From: Lactiplantibacillus brownii
GTDB taxonomy: Bacteria; Bacillota; Bacilli; Lactobacillales; Lactobacillaceae
Length of the DNA: 64,000 nucleotides
Assembly: GCF_031085375.1 (NCBI RefSeq)
Contig: NZ_JAVCWF010000001.1
Location: 1,364,001 to 1,428,000 of the forward strand
Direction: 5' to 3'
In this document: one piece after another, positions 1 through 8,521 of the stretch
How positions within the stretch are numbered: position 1 is the first letter of the stretch
How the letters are laid out: every line of letters begins with the position of its first letter
Translations under genes and position numbers: made by a program
The notes under the pieces: generated by a model
What the model was told of the DNA's origin: nothing
Seen by the model: only the letters and a program-made list of their open reading frames with translations
The model's database searches: none

Positions 1-1
1 A

Positions 2-1408
2 ACGACATCAATCGCACTGGAAGGCGCTATTTTTGATGCGGTTAAGATTCGGAAAACAGCGCATAACCATGGCTTACACAGTGAAGCTTCAATGCGCTAT
101 GAACGTGGTATTGATCACAGCGCGACTGAAACGGCGTTGAATGCTGCGGCAGCAATGATTGCAGAACTTGGTGATGGAACGGTGACGACGGGTATCGTGG
201 TTGGTCGTGATGAAGACGTTCAACCCGCCGTTGTCAAAATCAGTTTGAGTCGTATTAATCATGTGCTCGGTACTGAATTGAGCTTGGACACCGTTGCAGC
301 TATTTTCCGACGCTTGGCTTTCCCAACGACCATTGACGGCGAAACCTACACTGTGACGATTCCAGCACGTCGTTGGGATATTCATATTCCAGCTGACTTG
401 ATTGAAGAAGTTGCGCGTTTATATGGTTATGACAATTTGCCAGCAACGTTACCAACGGGTCAACCAACAATCGGTAAGTTAAATGAAACCCAGCAAGTTA
501 TTCGTGACTCACGAAAGTTGATGGAGAGCGCTGGCTTAACACAAGCCATCAGTTACTCATTGACGACGGAGAAAAAAGCCCAGGCTTTTGCCATGCAGGC
601 GAGTGAAGTAACTAAATTAAGTTTCCCAATGAGCTCAGAACGGTCGGCGTTACGCTTGAATCTGATCTCTGGTTTATTAGATGACTTGGCTTACAACAAT
701 GCCCGTAAAGAGCATGATGTAGCCTTATACGAAGAAGGACGTGTCTTCTTTAGCCAGCCCGAACAAGTGCGGCCAAAAGAAGTTGAACATATTGCCGGTG
801 CCATTACTGGCTCAATGGTTCAGACTGCTTGGGATACTGAAGCCACACCGGTTGATTTTTATCAGATTAAAGGAATCGTTGCGGGCTACTTGAAGAGCTT
901 GGCATTGGCGGCACCTGTTAGTTATGTGGCTAGCACCACGCATCCGGAAATGCATCCCGGTCGGACCGCAGACATTTATGTCGGTGAAGCGCTGGTTGGG
1001 TTTGTGGGTGAAATTCATCCAGCCACAGCCAAGGCTTATAAAGTGCGGACGACGTATGTCTTCGAACTCGATTTGGCTGCCTTGATTGCGCAACCAAAGG
1101 AACATCAACAATATCAACCAATTTCGAAATTCCCAAGCATTACTCGTGATGTGGCGATGTTGATTGATGATCAGGTGACGAACGCGGCTATTGTTAATTT
1201 GATTAACGATAAAGGTGGCGCACATCTGCAAAACGTACAACTATTTGATGTTTACAATGGGAAGAATGTTCCTGAAGGTAAGAAATCATTGGCTTACACG
1301 TTAACTTATCAAGATCAAAATGCGACTTTAGTCGACGATGAGATCACCAAAGCGTTTGACAAAGTCTTACAGGCTTTGACGACAACTTTTGGGGCTGAAA
1401 TTCGCTAA
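2..1408 (+). CDS. pheT: Phenylalanine--tRNA ligase beta subunit, 3' part (468 residues visible)
   Basis: This is the C-terminal part of the beta subunit of the cytosolic (alpha-beta)2 enzyme that charges tRNA-Phe. The frame is open from base 2, so the start lies upstream of the window. Visible in order are the end of the B3/B4 core (SMRYERGID), the B5 DNA-binding-like domain, the catalytic-like B6/B7 core that has lost aminoacylation residues in this family, and a C-terminal ferredoxin-like anticodon-binding domain beginning near SKFPSITRDVAMLI. The full-length protein is normally about 800 residues, so roughly 40 percent is missing. pheS is expected just upstream. Identity is secure; only the 5' end is unseen. 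Confidence 0.97.
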   Translation, partial: TTSIALEGAIFDAVKIRKTAHNHGLHSEASMRYERGIDHSATETALNAAAAMIAELGDGTVTTGIVVGRDEDVQPAVVKISLSRINHVLGTELSLDTVAAIFRRLAFPTTIDGETYTVTIPARRWDIHIPADLIEEVARLYGYDNLPATLPTGQPTIGKLNETQQVIRDSRKLMESAGLTQAISYSLTTEKKAQAFAMQASEVTKLSFPMSSERSALRLNLISGLLDDLAYNNARKEHDVALYEEGRVFFSQPEQVRPKEVEHIAGAITGSMVQTAWDTEATPVDFYQIKGIVAGYLKSLALAAPVSYVASTTHPEMHPGRTADIYVGEALVGFVGEIHPATAKAYKVRTTYVFELDLAALIAQPKEHQQYQPISKFPSITRDVAMLIDDQVTNAAIVNLINDKGGAHLQNVQLFDVYNGKNVPEGKKSLAYTLTYQDQNATLVDDEITKAFDKVLQALTTTFGAEIR

Positions 1409-1420
1409 AGGTAATTGTTA

Positions 1421-1475
1421 AAATAACCAGCGTATCTGTAATTGTTCGCAATTGCCGATGAGCTGGTTATTTGGC
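1421..1475 (+). terminator. Probable terminator after pheT
   Basis: An 11-bp perfect inverted repeat (AAATAACCAGC at 1421-1431 with GCTGGTTATTT at 1462-1472) encloses a second small hairpin, AATTG-TTCG-CAATT (1440-1453), with a UUCG tetraloop. The U-rich tail is short (ATTT), so termination is likely but not certain. Confidence 0.55.
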
Positions 1476-1602
1476 TATGCCAATATTTGCTCGAATTGGC
1501 ATGCACAGCAGGTTTAGTGCGGGTTAAAATCAGTTTTTGGGGTCAAATTTACTTTCCAGAATGAAAATTATCCTAAAAAAGGCTAAAAGTCTTTCAGAAA
1601 TC

Positions 1603-1631
1603 GTGCAAAGCGGGCGGTAGTTTTGTATAAT
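1603..1631 (+). promoter_or_regulatory. Promoter for mltG
   Basis: A consensus -10 box TATAAT lies at 1626-1631, 34 bases before the mltG start. The -35 region (about 1602-1608, GTGCAA) is poor. Confidence 0.5.
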
Positions 1632-1665
1632 TGATAAGATTAATCAATAGATGGAGGGGCGAATT

Positions 1666-2847
1666 TTGAATAACGACCAAAATAATCAGGATCAACAAGA
1701 CCACGGCTCAGCTGATCAACCAAATCGGCTCGCCCAGAAACAACGAAAGTCTTTTTCTAAGCGCGTCATTGGTGGCGTGATTGGTATTTTGGTAGCATTG
1801 GTAGTCATTATCGGATTTTTAGGTTATCGGTATTTTGATAATGCCACGCAACCGCTGAACAAGACCGATCAACAGGTCGTGCAAATTGAAATCCCTTATG
1901 GTGCCAACGGTAAAAAGATTGCTGATATTCTACAATCAAAAAAAGTGATCAAGAGTGGGTTTGTGTTCGAATATTGGACTAAAGCGCATAATTTATCAAA
2001 CTTTCATGCCGGTTATTATCAATTAAAGCCGTCGATGTCATTGGCACAGATTGCGAAGGCCTTGAATAAGGGTGGGTCATCAGAACCGATCCAAAGTTCA
2101 ACCGGCCGCGTCTTAATTGTGGAAGGTAGTCAGATTAAAACCATTGCGAAGACGGTTCAGAAGCAAACTGACTTTACCTCTCAAGAATTCTTGGCATTGA
2201 TGAAGGATGAGACCTTTATTAAGTCGTTAGCGAAAAAATATCCAGAGTTATTAGGATCAGCGATGACCGCTAAAAATGTTCGTTACCGATTAGAAGGCTA
2301 CTTGTTCCCAGCTACTTATATCGCTGACAAGAAAACAACCTTGAAGCAACTGGTGACCCAAATGGTTTCGAAGACGGATGCGGAGATGCAACCGTATTAT
2401 CAAGAAATCAAGAAGGAAAAGTTATCGGTTCAAGAAGTTATGACCTTAGCATCATTGGTAGAACGTGAAGGGAGCACCACCAAGGATCGGCGTTTGATTG
2501 CCGGTGTGTTCTTGAATCGTTTGGATGCTAAATGGCGCTTGGATTCCGATATCTCAGTCTTCTACGCCATCAATTCAAGTAAATCAACCTTGACGGCGAA
2601 GGACTTACAGTCGAAATCACCTTATAACTTACGGTTACATCTTGGCTATGGCCCTGGACCGTTCAATAGTCCGAGCTTGATCTCGATCAAGGCCGTGCTT
2701 GATCCGGCACAGCGGAGTAAAGATTACATGTACTTTGTTGCCGATTTAAAGACGGGTAAGGTTTATTACGCTAAGGATGCTGCCGGCCACGCTGCCAACA
2801 TTAAAAAAGTTGCTAAGCATAATGGTACGGACGAAAACGGACAGTAG
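1666..2847 (+). CDS. mltG: Endolytic murein transglycosylase MltG (YceG-like)
   Basis: MltG cleaves nascent glycan strands at the outer face of the membrane and sets their length, working with elongation synthases. The 393-residue protein has a polar Gln/Asp-rich cytoplasmic tail, one membrane segment at about residues 33-57, then an extracellular LysM-like and YceG domain. The motif LASLVEREG holds the predicted catalytic Glu at about residue 266, followed by the family motif AGVFLNRL. I chose TTG 1666 because GGAGGGG (1653-1659) stands 6 bases before it; the in-frame ATG at 1651 has no ribosome binding site. udk follows after 14 bases, so the two are probably co-transcribed. Confidence 0.93.
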   Translation: MNNDQNNQDQQDHGSADQPNRLAQKQRKSFSKRVIGGVIGILVALVVIIGFLGYRYFDNATQPLNKTDQQVVQIEIPYGANGKKIADILQSKKVIKSGFVFEYWTKAHNLSNFHAGYYQLKPSMSLAQIAKALNKGGSSEPIQSSTGRVLIVEGSQIKTIAKTVQKQTDFTSQEFLALMKDETFIKSLAKKYPELLGSAMTAKNVRYRLEGYLFPATYIADKKTTLKQLVTQMVSKTDAEMQPYYQEIKKEKLSVQEVMTLASLVEREGSTTKDRRLIAGVFLNRLDAKWRLDSDISVFYAINSSKSTLTAKDLQSKSPYNLRLHLGYGPGPFNSPSLISIKAVLDPAQRSKDYMYFVADLKTGKVYYAKDAAGHAANIKKVAKHNGTDENGQ

Positions 2848-2861
2848 AGGGTTAAATTAAC

Positions 2862-3491
2862 ATGATTGAAAACAAACATCGTCGCCCAATTATCATTGGG
2901 GTGACCGGTGGTTCTGGTAGTGGTAAAACGACGGTTAGCAAGGCCATCTATAACCAATTATCTGGGCAATCGTTACTAATTTTGCAACAAGATTCATACT
3001 ACAATGACCAGAGTGATATGACGATGGCACAGCGCCGACAAGTCAATTATGACCATCCGCTGGCCTTTGATACGGACTTAATGATCAAGCAAATTAAACA
3101 GTTGATCAATTATGAACCTATTGAGAAGCCCGTTTATGATTACGAGCAATCGACGCGTAGTCAGCGGACGATTCATCAGGAGCCACGCGACGTCATCATC
3201 GTCGAAGGCGTTTTGATTTTGGATGATCAACGGATGCGTGACTTGATGGACATCAAAGTTTTCGTAGATACGGATGATGACATTCGCATTATTCGTCGGA
3301 TTCAACGTGACATTAAGGAACGTGGCCGGACGCTTGACTGGGTGATTGAACAATACCTGGCGACCGTCAAACCGATGTATCACCAATTTGTGGAACCGAC
3401 TAAGCGTTATGCTGACATCATCGTACCCGAAGGTGGGGAGAATGAAGTCGCAATCGACTTATTAACGACGAAGGTTCGGTCCATTTTATAA
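2862..3491 (+). CDS. udk: Uridine kinase
   Basis: This cytosolic enzyme phosphorylates uridine and cytidine to UMP and CMP with ATP or GTP in pyrimidine salvage. The 209 residues match the usual family length (about 205-215). The Walker A loop GGSGSGKT is at residues 16-23, and the family segments [14 protein letters not shown] and the RRIQRD lid follow in order. The ATG is preceded by AGAGG. It sits between mltG and greA, the same order seen in other lactobacilli from memory. Confidence 0.95.
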   Translation: MIENKHRRPIIIGVTGGSGSGKTTVSKAIYNQLSGQSLLILQQDSYYNDQSDMTMAQRRQVNYDHPLAFDTDLMIKQIKQLINYEPIEKPVYDYEQSTRSQRTIHQEPRDVIIVEGVLILDDQRMRDLMDIKVFVDTDDDIRIIRRIQRDIKERGRTLDWVIEQYLATVKPMYHQFVEPTKRYADIIVPEGGENEVAIDLLTTKVRSIL

Positions 3492-3508
3492 GTTTAAAAA
3501 TCAGCTGA

Positions 3509-3562
3509 CAGTCTATTTTTCGGATTTGAGAGTTTACAATTAAAATCCGGCATGGTAGGCTG
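3509..3562 (+). other. Nested hairpin between udk and greA
   Basis: Two stacked stems are visible: CAGTCTA (3509-3515) with TAGGCTG (3556-3562), one G-U pair, and CGGATTT (3521-3527) with AAATCCG (3543-3549). No T-run follows, so it is either a weak terminator of the mltG-udk unit or part of the greA leader. A TACAAT at 3535-3540 inside it could be a -10 box. Confidence 0.35.
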
Positions 3563-3601
3563 TTCTCTGTTAACTATTTAAGAAATCGAGGAGTGGAAAC
3601 A

Positions 3602-4084
3602 TTGGCAGAAGATAAAACTTATCCAATGACGGAAGAGGGGAAAGTTAAGCTTGAACATGAATTAGAAGATTTAAAGCTTAACCAACGTCCTGAAATCATT
3701 AATCGGATTAAAATTGCACGGAGTTATGGTGATTTATCTGAAAACTCTGAATATGAATCAGCTAAAAATGAACAAAGCTTACTAGAAAACCGCATCAAAA
3801 CGGTGGAACACATGCTTCAATATGCTGAAATCATTGATAGTGAAAAAATTGATGAATCTGAAGTTTCTGTTGGTAAGATCGTGACTTTTAAGGAATTGCC
3901 AGATGAAGATCCTGAAAGTTATACCATTGTGGGCGCTGCTGAAGCCGATCCGATGCAAGGGAAGATTTCAAATGACTCCCCAATCGCTAAAGGCTTGATT
4001 GGGCATCATGTTGATGAAGAAATTAGCATCGATATTCCAGCTGGCTCCATGGAAGTTAAGATTTTAAAGGTTGAAAATGCGTAA
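3602..4084 (+). CDS. greA: Transcription elongation factor GreA
   Basis: GreA enters the RNA polymerase secondary channel and stimulates cleavage of backtracked transcripts. The 160-residue protein has the N-terminal coiled coil, with the acidic tip region RSYGDLSENSEYESAK that carries the metal-coordinating Asp/Glu pair, and a C-terminal FKBP-like domain. TTG 3602 is preferred: CGAGGAG (3587-3593) is 8 bases upstream and the protein then begins MAEDKTYPM as in related species, whereas the in-frame GTG at 3593 overlaps the ribosome binding site. A strong terminator follows. Confidence 0.94.
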   Translation: MAEDKTYPMTEEGKVKLEHELEDLKLNQRPEIINRIKIARSYGDLSENSEYESAKNEQSLLENRIKTVEHMLQYAEIIDSEKIDESEVSVGKIVTFKELPDEDPESYTIVGAAEADPMQGKISNDSPIAKGLIGHHVDEEISIDIPAGSMEVKILKVENA

Positions 4085-4095
4085 TTAGATTGCTT

Positions 4096-4155
4096 AAAAA
4101 AGCGTTGTCAACGGCTCACTTGGAAAACCAAGTTGTCGTTAACAACGCTTTTTTT
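4096..4155. terminator. Bidirectional terminator between greA and the LiaF-like gene
   Basis: AAAAAAGCGTTGT (4096-4108) pairs with ACAACGCTTTTTT (4142-4154), with an inner hairpin CTTGG-AAAA-CCAAG. The A-run and T-run on both sides make it usable for greA (+) and for the convergent minus-strand operon. Confidence 0.9.
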
Positions 4156-4861
4156 AGATGTAATTGATCGTTAACTGGCCAAGTGAAACGCGACCTTGTA
4201 AGTAGACTACTGGTCCGGCAGTTGTGGGTGTTCCTTGAGTTTGAATGTCACCTAGGCTATTGTTGACGTTCAAGTGTAGTTGCCAAGTTTTAGGGACGTA
4301 TAATTCGACACTGCTTAGTGAAATGTCAACGGCAATCGTCGCCTCAGCCTGGTGAAGCTGGACATCATCGAAGTAGATTTTAGCACCGCCCATTGAGACG
4401 TGAATATTGGCACCCTCAAAGTCAGTGCTGTGAATGTAGCGAATAGTGTTGCTCATGGACAGATCCAAATTTACGTTGGGATCATTGATGGTCGCGGAAC
4501 TGGGCCGCTCGTGGTCAAAATTACCAGCCCAGTTGCCATGATGGTGATAGCGATAATACCAACGTGGATGGATTAGGATGCTCAAACCAATACTCAAAAG
4601 TAGCGCCGCGCCAAGAATTGTCCACGGAACGAGTACGGTGATGCCAAGTGGTTTAGCATAAATAATTGCTAAGAATGCCAACGAGAAGACCAAACTGGAC
4701 ATAATCAGGTGTCGAAGACTGGTGACAAAGATAGCTATTAATGCAATGGTGAAAAATAATGTCCAAATTCCGATATGGGCGCCAAATAGCCCTAATTGAC
4801 TGGTGATTAAGATAATTGCACTGACGAGGAAGAAGGTTCCCCAGAACCAACGCTGTTTCAT
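4154..4861 (-). CDS. Membrane protein with LiaF-like C-terminal domain, likely partner of the LytTR regulator
   Basis: The 235-residue protein has four hydrophobic segments in the first 105 residues (about 7-25, 30-49, 53-70, 75-97), a His/Tyr-rich linker, and a soluble beta-rich C-terminal region. That region contains the pattern FxGANIHVSMGGAKIYFDDVQL, typical of the DUF2154/LiaF-like cell-envelope response domain. Its ATG overlaps the stop of the upstream LytTR gene in an ATGA, so the two are translationally coupled; AAGGAG stands upstream. In known LytTR regulatory systems the co-encoded membrane protein holds the regulator inactive; that role here is inference. LiaF itself restrains the LiaRS envelope-stress kinase. 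Confidence 0.75.
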   Translation of the reverse strand: MKQRWFWGTFFLVSAIILITSQLGLFGAHIGIWTLFFTIALIAIFVTSLRHLIMSSLVFSLAFLAIIYAKPLGITVLVPWTILGAALLLSIGLSILIHPRWYYRYHHHGNWAGNFDHERPSSATINDPNVNLDLSMSNTIRYIHSTDFEGANIHVSMGGAKIYFDDVQLHQAEATIAVDISLSSVELYVPKTWQLHLNVNNSLGDIQTQGTPTTAGPVVYLQGRVSLGQLTINYI

Positions 4862-5307
4862 TTAAAAGTCTCCTTTTCAAGTGTGAGTTTTAGGTCACGG
4901 TAGTAGCGTCGTGAGGCATACAATTGCTTGTGCGTGTGATTAAATTCAATGAGATTGCCGGTCAATGACTTGGTCAGTGAATAGATGGCTTGAGTATTGA
5001 CGATGGCAGATTTAGAAACCCGTAAAAAATTAGGTGGCAATTGGGTTGCTAACTCATATAAGTGCCGCTTTGTTTGATAGCTCGTCTTGCAAGTATGTGC
5101 CCGGACCTGATGACCTTCCGCTTCAAAGAAGAGAATGGTCGCTAAAGGCAGCTGGACGGTATGACCAGCCTGTGAAACGGTTAACGTAGCCGCTTGAGCC
5201 GATAGATTTTGCAGCTGTGCCAGCAATTGCTCAGCCCCAGGATAATTGACGGGTAAATGCAAGGTTAATGCTGGTGTCGTTAAATCTGGTTCAGTTTTTA
5301 TGGTCAC
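4858..5307 (-). CDS. LytTR-family DNA-binding regulator without receiver domain
   Basis: The 149-residue protein has a short N-terminal region and a C-terminal LytTR domain (about residues 50-149) with the family hallmarks FFEAEGHQV, a Tyr/Lys-rich helix and FLRVSKSAIVN. There is no response-regulator receiver domain, as in stand-alone LytTR regulators of the HdrR/BrsR kind. The start is GTG 5307: the perfect AGGAGGTGATC-type site (around 5328-5317) lies 9 bases upstream, while the in-frame GTG at 5322 sits inside that site. It forms a two-gene operon with the LiaF-like membrane protein. Target genes are unknown; autoregulation is plausible given repeats upstream. Confidence 0.82.
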   Translation of the reverse strand: MTIKTEPDLTTPALTLHLPVNYPGAEQLLAQLQNLSAQAATLTVSQAGHTVQLPLATILFFEAEGHQVRAHTCKTSYQTKRHLYELATQLPPNFLRVSKSAIVNTQAIYSLTKSLTGNLIEFNHTHKQLYASRRYYRDLKLTLEKETFK

Positions 5308-5330
5308 GTGGATAGCGATCACCTCCCTTT

Positions 5331-5412
5331 GGTGTTATTAGTACACCATATTAGCGGCGGCTTGTAAATCGTTTTTCCCTAAGTGGTCGTTAGGTGTGCG
5401 TCAGTGGTTAGG
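5331..5412 (-). promoter_or_regulatory. Putative promoter and operator of the LytTR operon
   Basis: On the minus strand a -35-like TTTACA (5368-5363) faces only a weak -10. Upstream are two 9-base direct repeats, CCTAACCAC (5412-5404) and CCTAACGAC (5394-5386), 18 bases apart, 8 of 9 identical. Downstream is the inverted repeat GGTGT-N7-ACACC (5331-5347). LytTR proteins usually bind paired direct repeats ahead of weak promoters, so this is a candidate operator. Confidence 0.35.
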
Positions 5413-5464
5413 GCTTGTGCACTCACTTACAATGTTGCGTTTTCCGTAAAAAAAGGAGACAATG

Positions 5465-5480
5465 TTGTAAACGATTACAA
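5465..5480 (+). promoter_or_regulatory. cre site (CcpA operator), perfect consensus
   Basis: TTGTAAACGATTACAA matches the degenerate cre consensus WTGNAANCGNWNNCAW at every position and is also a palindrome (TTGTAA-ACGA-TTACAA). It lies 18 bases before the HesB-like start and about 30 bases downstream of a TACAAT -10 candidate (5428-5433), where bound CcpA would act as a block to transcription. Confidence 0.75.
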
Positions 5481-5497
5481 AGATGAGGTGACTACGA

Positions 5498-5806
5498 ATG
5501 AAAATTACAATTACACCAGCAGCCAGCAAGTGGTTTCATGAGGATATGGGTGTGACGACTGGTAACGGTGTCCGTTTCTATGGCAAGACATATGGTAAAA
5601 CAGCGGTACACCATGGTTTTTCAATTGGTGTGATGCGCGATGATGACCCTCATCGTCCAATTGCCATTACCGAAATTGATGGCGTTAAGTATTATGTCAA
5701 CGACCGTGATGACTGGTTTTTCAAAGGTTACGACTTAACTGTAGATTTCGATGCCGAAAACGATGGGCCAAAATATGAGTATACGCCTAATCATGAAGAA
5801 GATTAG
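5498..5806 (+). CDS. HesB/IscA-fold protein lacking the conserved cysteines
   Basis: The 102-residue protein resembles the HesB/YadR/YfhF group of Fe-S biosynthesis-fold proteins (MKITITPAASKWF at the start, then GNGVRFYGKTYGK and a YYVNDRDDWFF stretch). It contains no cysteine at all, so it cannot act as a classic A-type Fe-S carrier; its function is unknown. The ATG is preceded by GAGGTG. A perfect cre lies just upstream, implying carbon catabolite control. It is monocistronic: a bidirectional terminator separates it from the convergent YfhO-family gene. Confidence 0.72.
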   Translation: MKITITPAASKWFHEDMGVTTGNGVRFYGKTYGKTAVHHGFSIGVMRDDDPHRPIAITEIDGVKYYVNDRDDWFFKGYDLTVDFDAENDGPKYEYTPNHEED

Positions 5807-5827
5807 ACGGTCATTATGATGACGAAA

Positions 5828-5873
5828 AAATAGCGTTCCAGATTCAGAAAAAACTGAATCTGAAACGCTATTT
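5828..5873. terminator. Bidirectional terminator between HesB-like and yfhO
   Basis: AAATAGCGTT (5828-5837) pairs with AACGCTATTT (5864-5873), and inside it CAGATTCAG pairs with CTGAATCTG around an A6 loop. It serves both convergent genes. Confidence 0.88.
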
Positions 5874-5881
5874 AAATCGAC

Positions 5882-8521
5882 TTAATGTGGTCGTCGTTTC
5901 AAGGTGAACCAGGCGAGGGTGCCTAACAAGGTCAGGCCACTAAGACTTAACCCAGCCACTAGATAAGGTGGGCGATAGGTTAAGGTCACGGTATGCTTAC
6001 CTTGACTTAATGGCACTGCCACAAAAGTATTGATCACTTTCTTTATGCTAACGGCTTTGCCATCAACAGTGGCATGCCAGCCGGCGGAATAAGGAATCGT
6101 CGTCATTAGGACTTGGTGTGGCTGTTTACTGTTAATCGTCCCAGTTAATTTTCGACTGGAATGTTTCGTCAATTGCCAAGGTGATTGTTGCAACTTTTTA
6201 GCCGATTGTTTAAATTGGTTATTATTCAACTTATACAGGGTGAAGTTCTGCAACCAAAGCGATGTTTTCTTCATTTGAATCCCAAAGGTCACAGTTTTAC
6301 CCTTGCTATTAGTTGCCACATTAACGGCAATTGTATGGCGATAGGTTGGATATTGTTGCAATTCTTTACCATTAATATAATAACTGGCATTCGATGTGGT
6401 CAAGTTTGAACCTAACGTAATGTAATAAGAATCATTTGTTTTCGGCGTAAACTTAAAGTAAATGGACCCCGTTTTAGCAAGATTTTTCTTATTGACCACT
6501 GCGCCGGTCAATGTCGTAACTTGTTTAACATTTTGGAACACAACTTGATCGAAGTTTTCAGCGGAGATCAAACCAGTGGTCGAGCGATTTGCCAACGTTT
6601 GGTAGATCAATTCTTGCCGTGAAATGGGATCACCAGTTGTTTTGGAAACTTTTAAGTCTGTAATTTTATCCGAAGCAGCGAACCCTAGGCCGAGTGCATA
6701 AGGATTTTTATAAGTCGTTGCCTGACTGTTACTCAATTGAGACTTTTTCTGATAATGAGCCAAATCCGGTTTGGTACTCGTTACTGGAATATAACTGTTA
6801 TAGTTTGAATTATCTGCTTGTGTCTTCGGAATCGTTTTACTCATGAAGTAGCGCATATCTAATAAGGAATCGGTGATCAAGGTCCCATTGGAATAAGTCA
6901 CGACCCCATCACCATCTGGTTGACCAATTGACCCAAAGAAGTTGGGAATAATACTTTCAAAGGTTGAACTAAAATGATCCGCTCCGTTATAGGCTGCTTG
7001 CATTGGATCATCTTTAGTTCGCGTGAATGTTTTACCCACACGATAAAATTGTTGATCACTAGCCTTGATCTGATTAACGGTTTGATCTAACGCCGTGGTG
7101 TATTTACCAAATTCGGCTTGTGAGACATAAGAAATATTATTCAATGACGCCACGACATTTACACTCATATCTGTGGCGACCAGTATTAGGGCTACTAAAT
7201 GGTAAATAATCCGGTTCTGTTTAGGAACCAGCAACAAGACTAAAGTGATTGCTGCAAGACCAATCGTAATCAATAAGTTTGGTACATTAATGTAAGTGAC
7301 GTGCTTAAGATTGAGGTAGACCGTGGTAAAGAGACCACCAGCTAATCCAAACATGATTAACCCTTGCCACCAATTGATCGTCAACTTCTGGCCAAGGGCT
7401 TGCGCACCTAGCCAAACGATCCAGAAGCAAAAGACAAATGAGAAACGATAAGGATACCAAACTGGAAACTGATCAGCGTGCCAAAGTAGGTCCAATGGTT
7501 CATAACAGAAGGACAAGACCAAAACGGCCGTGACGAGCAGGACACTAAGTTTTACCGGCCATTTGGGCTGTTTGCGTAAGAAGAACAGCAGAAAGGCAAA
7601 AATGGCGAACCAAGCAATATAGAAGTTTGGCTGACCAGACGGCATCTGGTCAAAGTTGAAACTTCCAGTCACAAACTTGGCGAGCATCTTCCAAGGGGCA
7701 TATTCAAACTTCCAATGCAACTTAGTGACGTTGTATTGGGCCTTACTTTGCATCAGCGCCCAAAAAGTTGGTAGTAGCAACCATGCAGAAAGGGCGACAG
7801 CGAGTAGCCCGCCCCAAGCAAACTTCAGTGCCTGTGCACAAAATGTTTTGAAGCTTTGCCAATATTTAGTTGCACCATACAACCAGTACAAACAACTGAA
7901 TAAAATGACCATATAGCCCATATAATAGTTGTCAATTAGCATGACGGTTAACCAACCCGCAAACCAGCGGACTTTACCGGTTTTGAAGAGTCGTTCCAAC
8001 CCTAGAATAACGAGCGGTAAAATGGCGGTCGTATCTAGCCAGATCATGTTAAGTTGATTAGCCACCATCCAGCCCATCAAAGCGTAGGCCGTACTGAAAG
8101 TTGGCACCAGCCAGCCTTTTTGAGTGTGTGTTTTAGTTAATAACCAAGCAAAAGCCCAGCCAGCGCAACCATACTTCAAGACGGTCACGATAAAAATTCC
8201 GGTGGTGATAGATTGGCCTGGGAAGAATAAGTAGATCAAATTAAATGGACTCATTAGATAGTAAGCCCAGACCCCAACCATTTCACCGCCAATTGTTTTT
8301 GAAAAGGAATAGAAAAATGCACTTGGATCATGCAATAGGGTATGTCGGAAATAGGCGAAGAGGTCAACGTATTGTTGCCCCAAATCGACGGTTAACAGAC
8401 TGCTTGACCCAAATGGTGCCATGTGCCGATAAATAAAATAACCGGTCATAATGATTAACGGCAACCAGAAACTGACCCATAACGGCCAAGTTCGTTTGTC
8501 AAAAATACGACGGATTCTCAA
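5882..8521 (-). CDS. yfhO: YfhO-family polytopic membrane protein (putative GT-C glycosyltransferase)
   Basis: The 879-residue protein has about a dozen membrane segments in residues 1-480, an acidic motif LTVDLGQQYVDLF after the first segment (the GT-C-type catalytic Asp position), then a long extracytoplasmic domain, one last hydrophobic segment (about residues 850-870) and a basic tail KRRPH. B. subtilis YfhO and relatives are thought to transfer sugars to cell-surface lipids or teichoic acid; the substrate here is unknown. The start is TTG 8521 behind TGAGGTGG. It is a single gene between a bidirectional terminator and the long gap before pbp2B. Confidence 0.85.
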   Translation of the reverse strand: MRIRRIFDKRTWPLWVSFWLPLIIMTGYFIYRHMAPFGSSSLLTVDLGQQYVDLFAYFRHTLLHDPSAFFYSFSKTIGGEMVGVWAYYLMSPFNLIYLFFPGQSITTGIFIVTVLKYGCAGWAFAWLLTKTHTQKGWLVPTFSTAYALMGWMVANQLNMIWLDTTAILPLVILGLERLFKTGKVRWFAGWLTVMLIDNYYMGYMVILFSCLYWLYGATKYWQSFKTFCAQALKFAWGGLLAVALSAWLLLPTFWALMQSKAQYNVTKLHWKFEYAPWKMLAKFVTGSFNFDQMPSGQPNFYIAWFAIFAFLLFFLRKQPKWPVKLSVLLVTAVLVLSFCYEPLDLLWHADQFPVWYPYRFSFVFCFWIVWLGAQALGQKLTINWWQGLIMFGLAGGLFTTVYLNLKHVTYINVPNLLITIGLAAITLVLLLVPKQNRIIYHLVALILVATDMSVNVVASLNNISYVSQAEFGKYTTALDQTVNQIKASDQQFYRVGKTFTRTKDDPMQAAYNGADHFSSTFESIIPNFFGSIGQPDGDGVVTYSNGTLITDSLLDMRYFMSKTIPKTQADNSNYNSYIPVTSTKPDLAHYQKKSQLSNSQATTYKNPYALGLGFAASDKITDLKVSKTTGDPISRQELIYQTLANRSTTGLISAENFDQVVFQNVKQVTTLTGAVVNKKNLAKTGSIYFKFTPKTNDSYYITLGSNLTTSNASYYINGKELQQYPTYRHTIAVNVATNSKGKTVTFGIQMKKTSLWLQNFTLYKLNNNQFKQSAKKLQQSPWQLTKHSSRKLTGTINSKQPHQVLMTTIPYSAGWHATVDGKAVSIKKVINTFVAVPLSQGKHTVTLTYRPPYLVAGLSLSGLTLLGTLAWFTLKRRPH

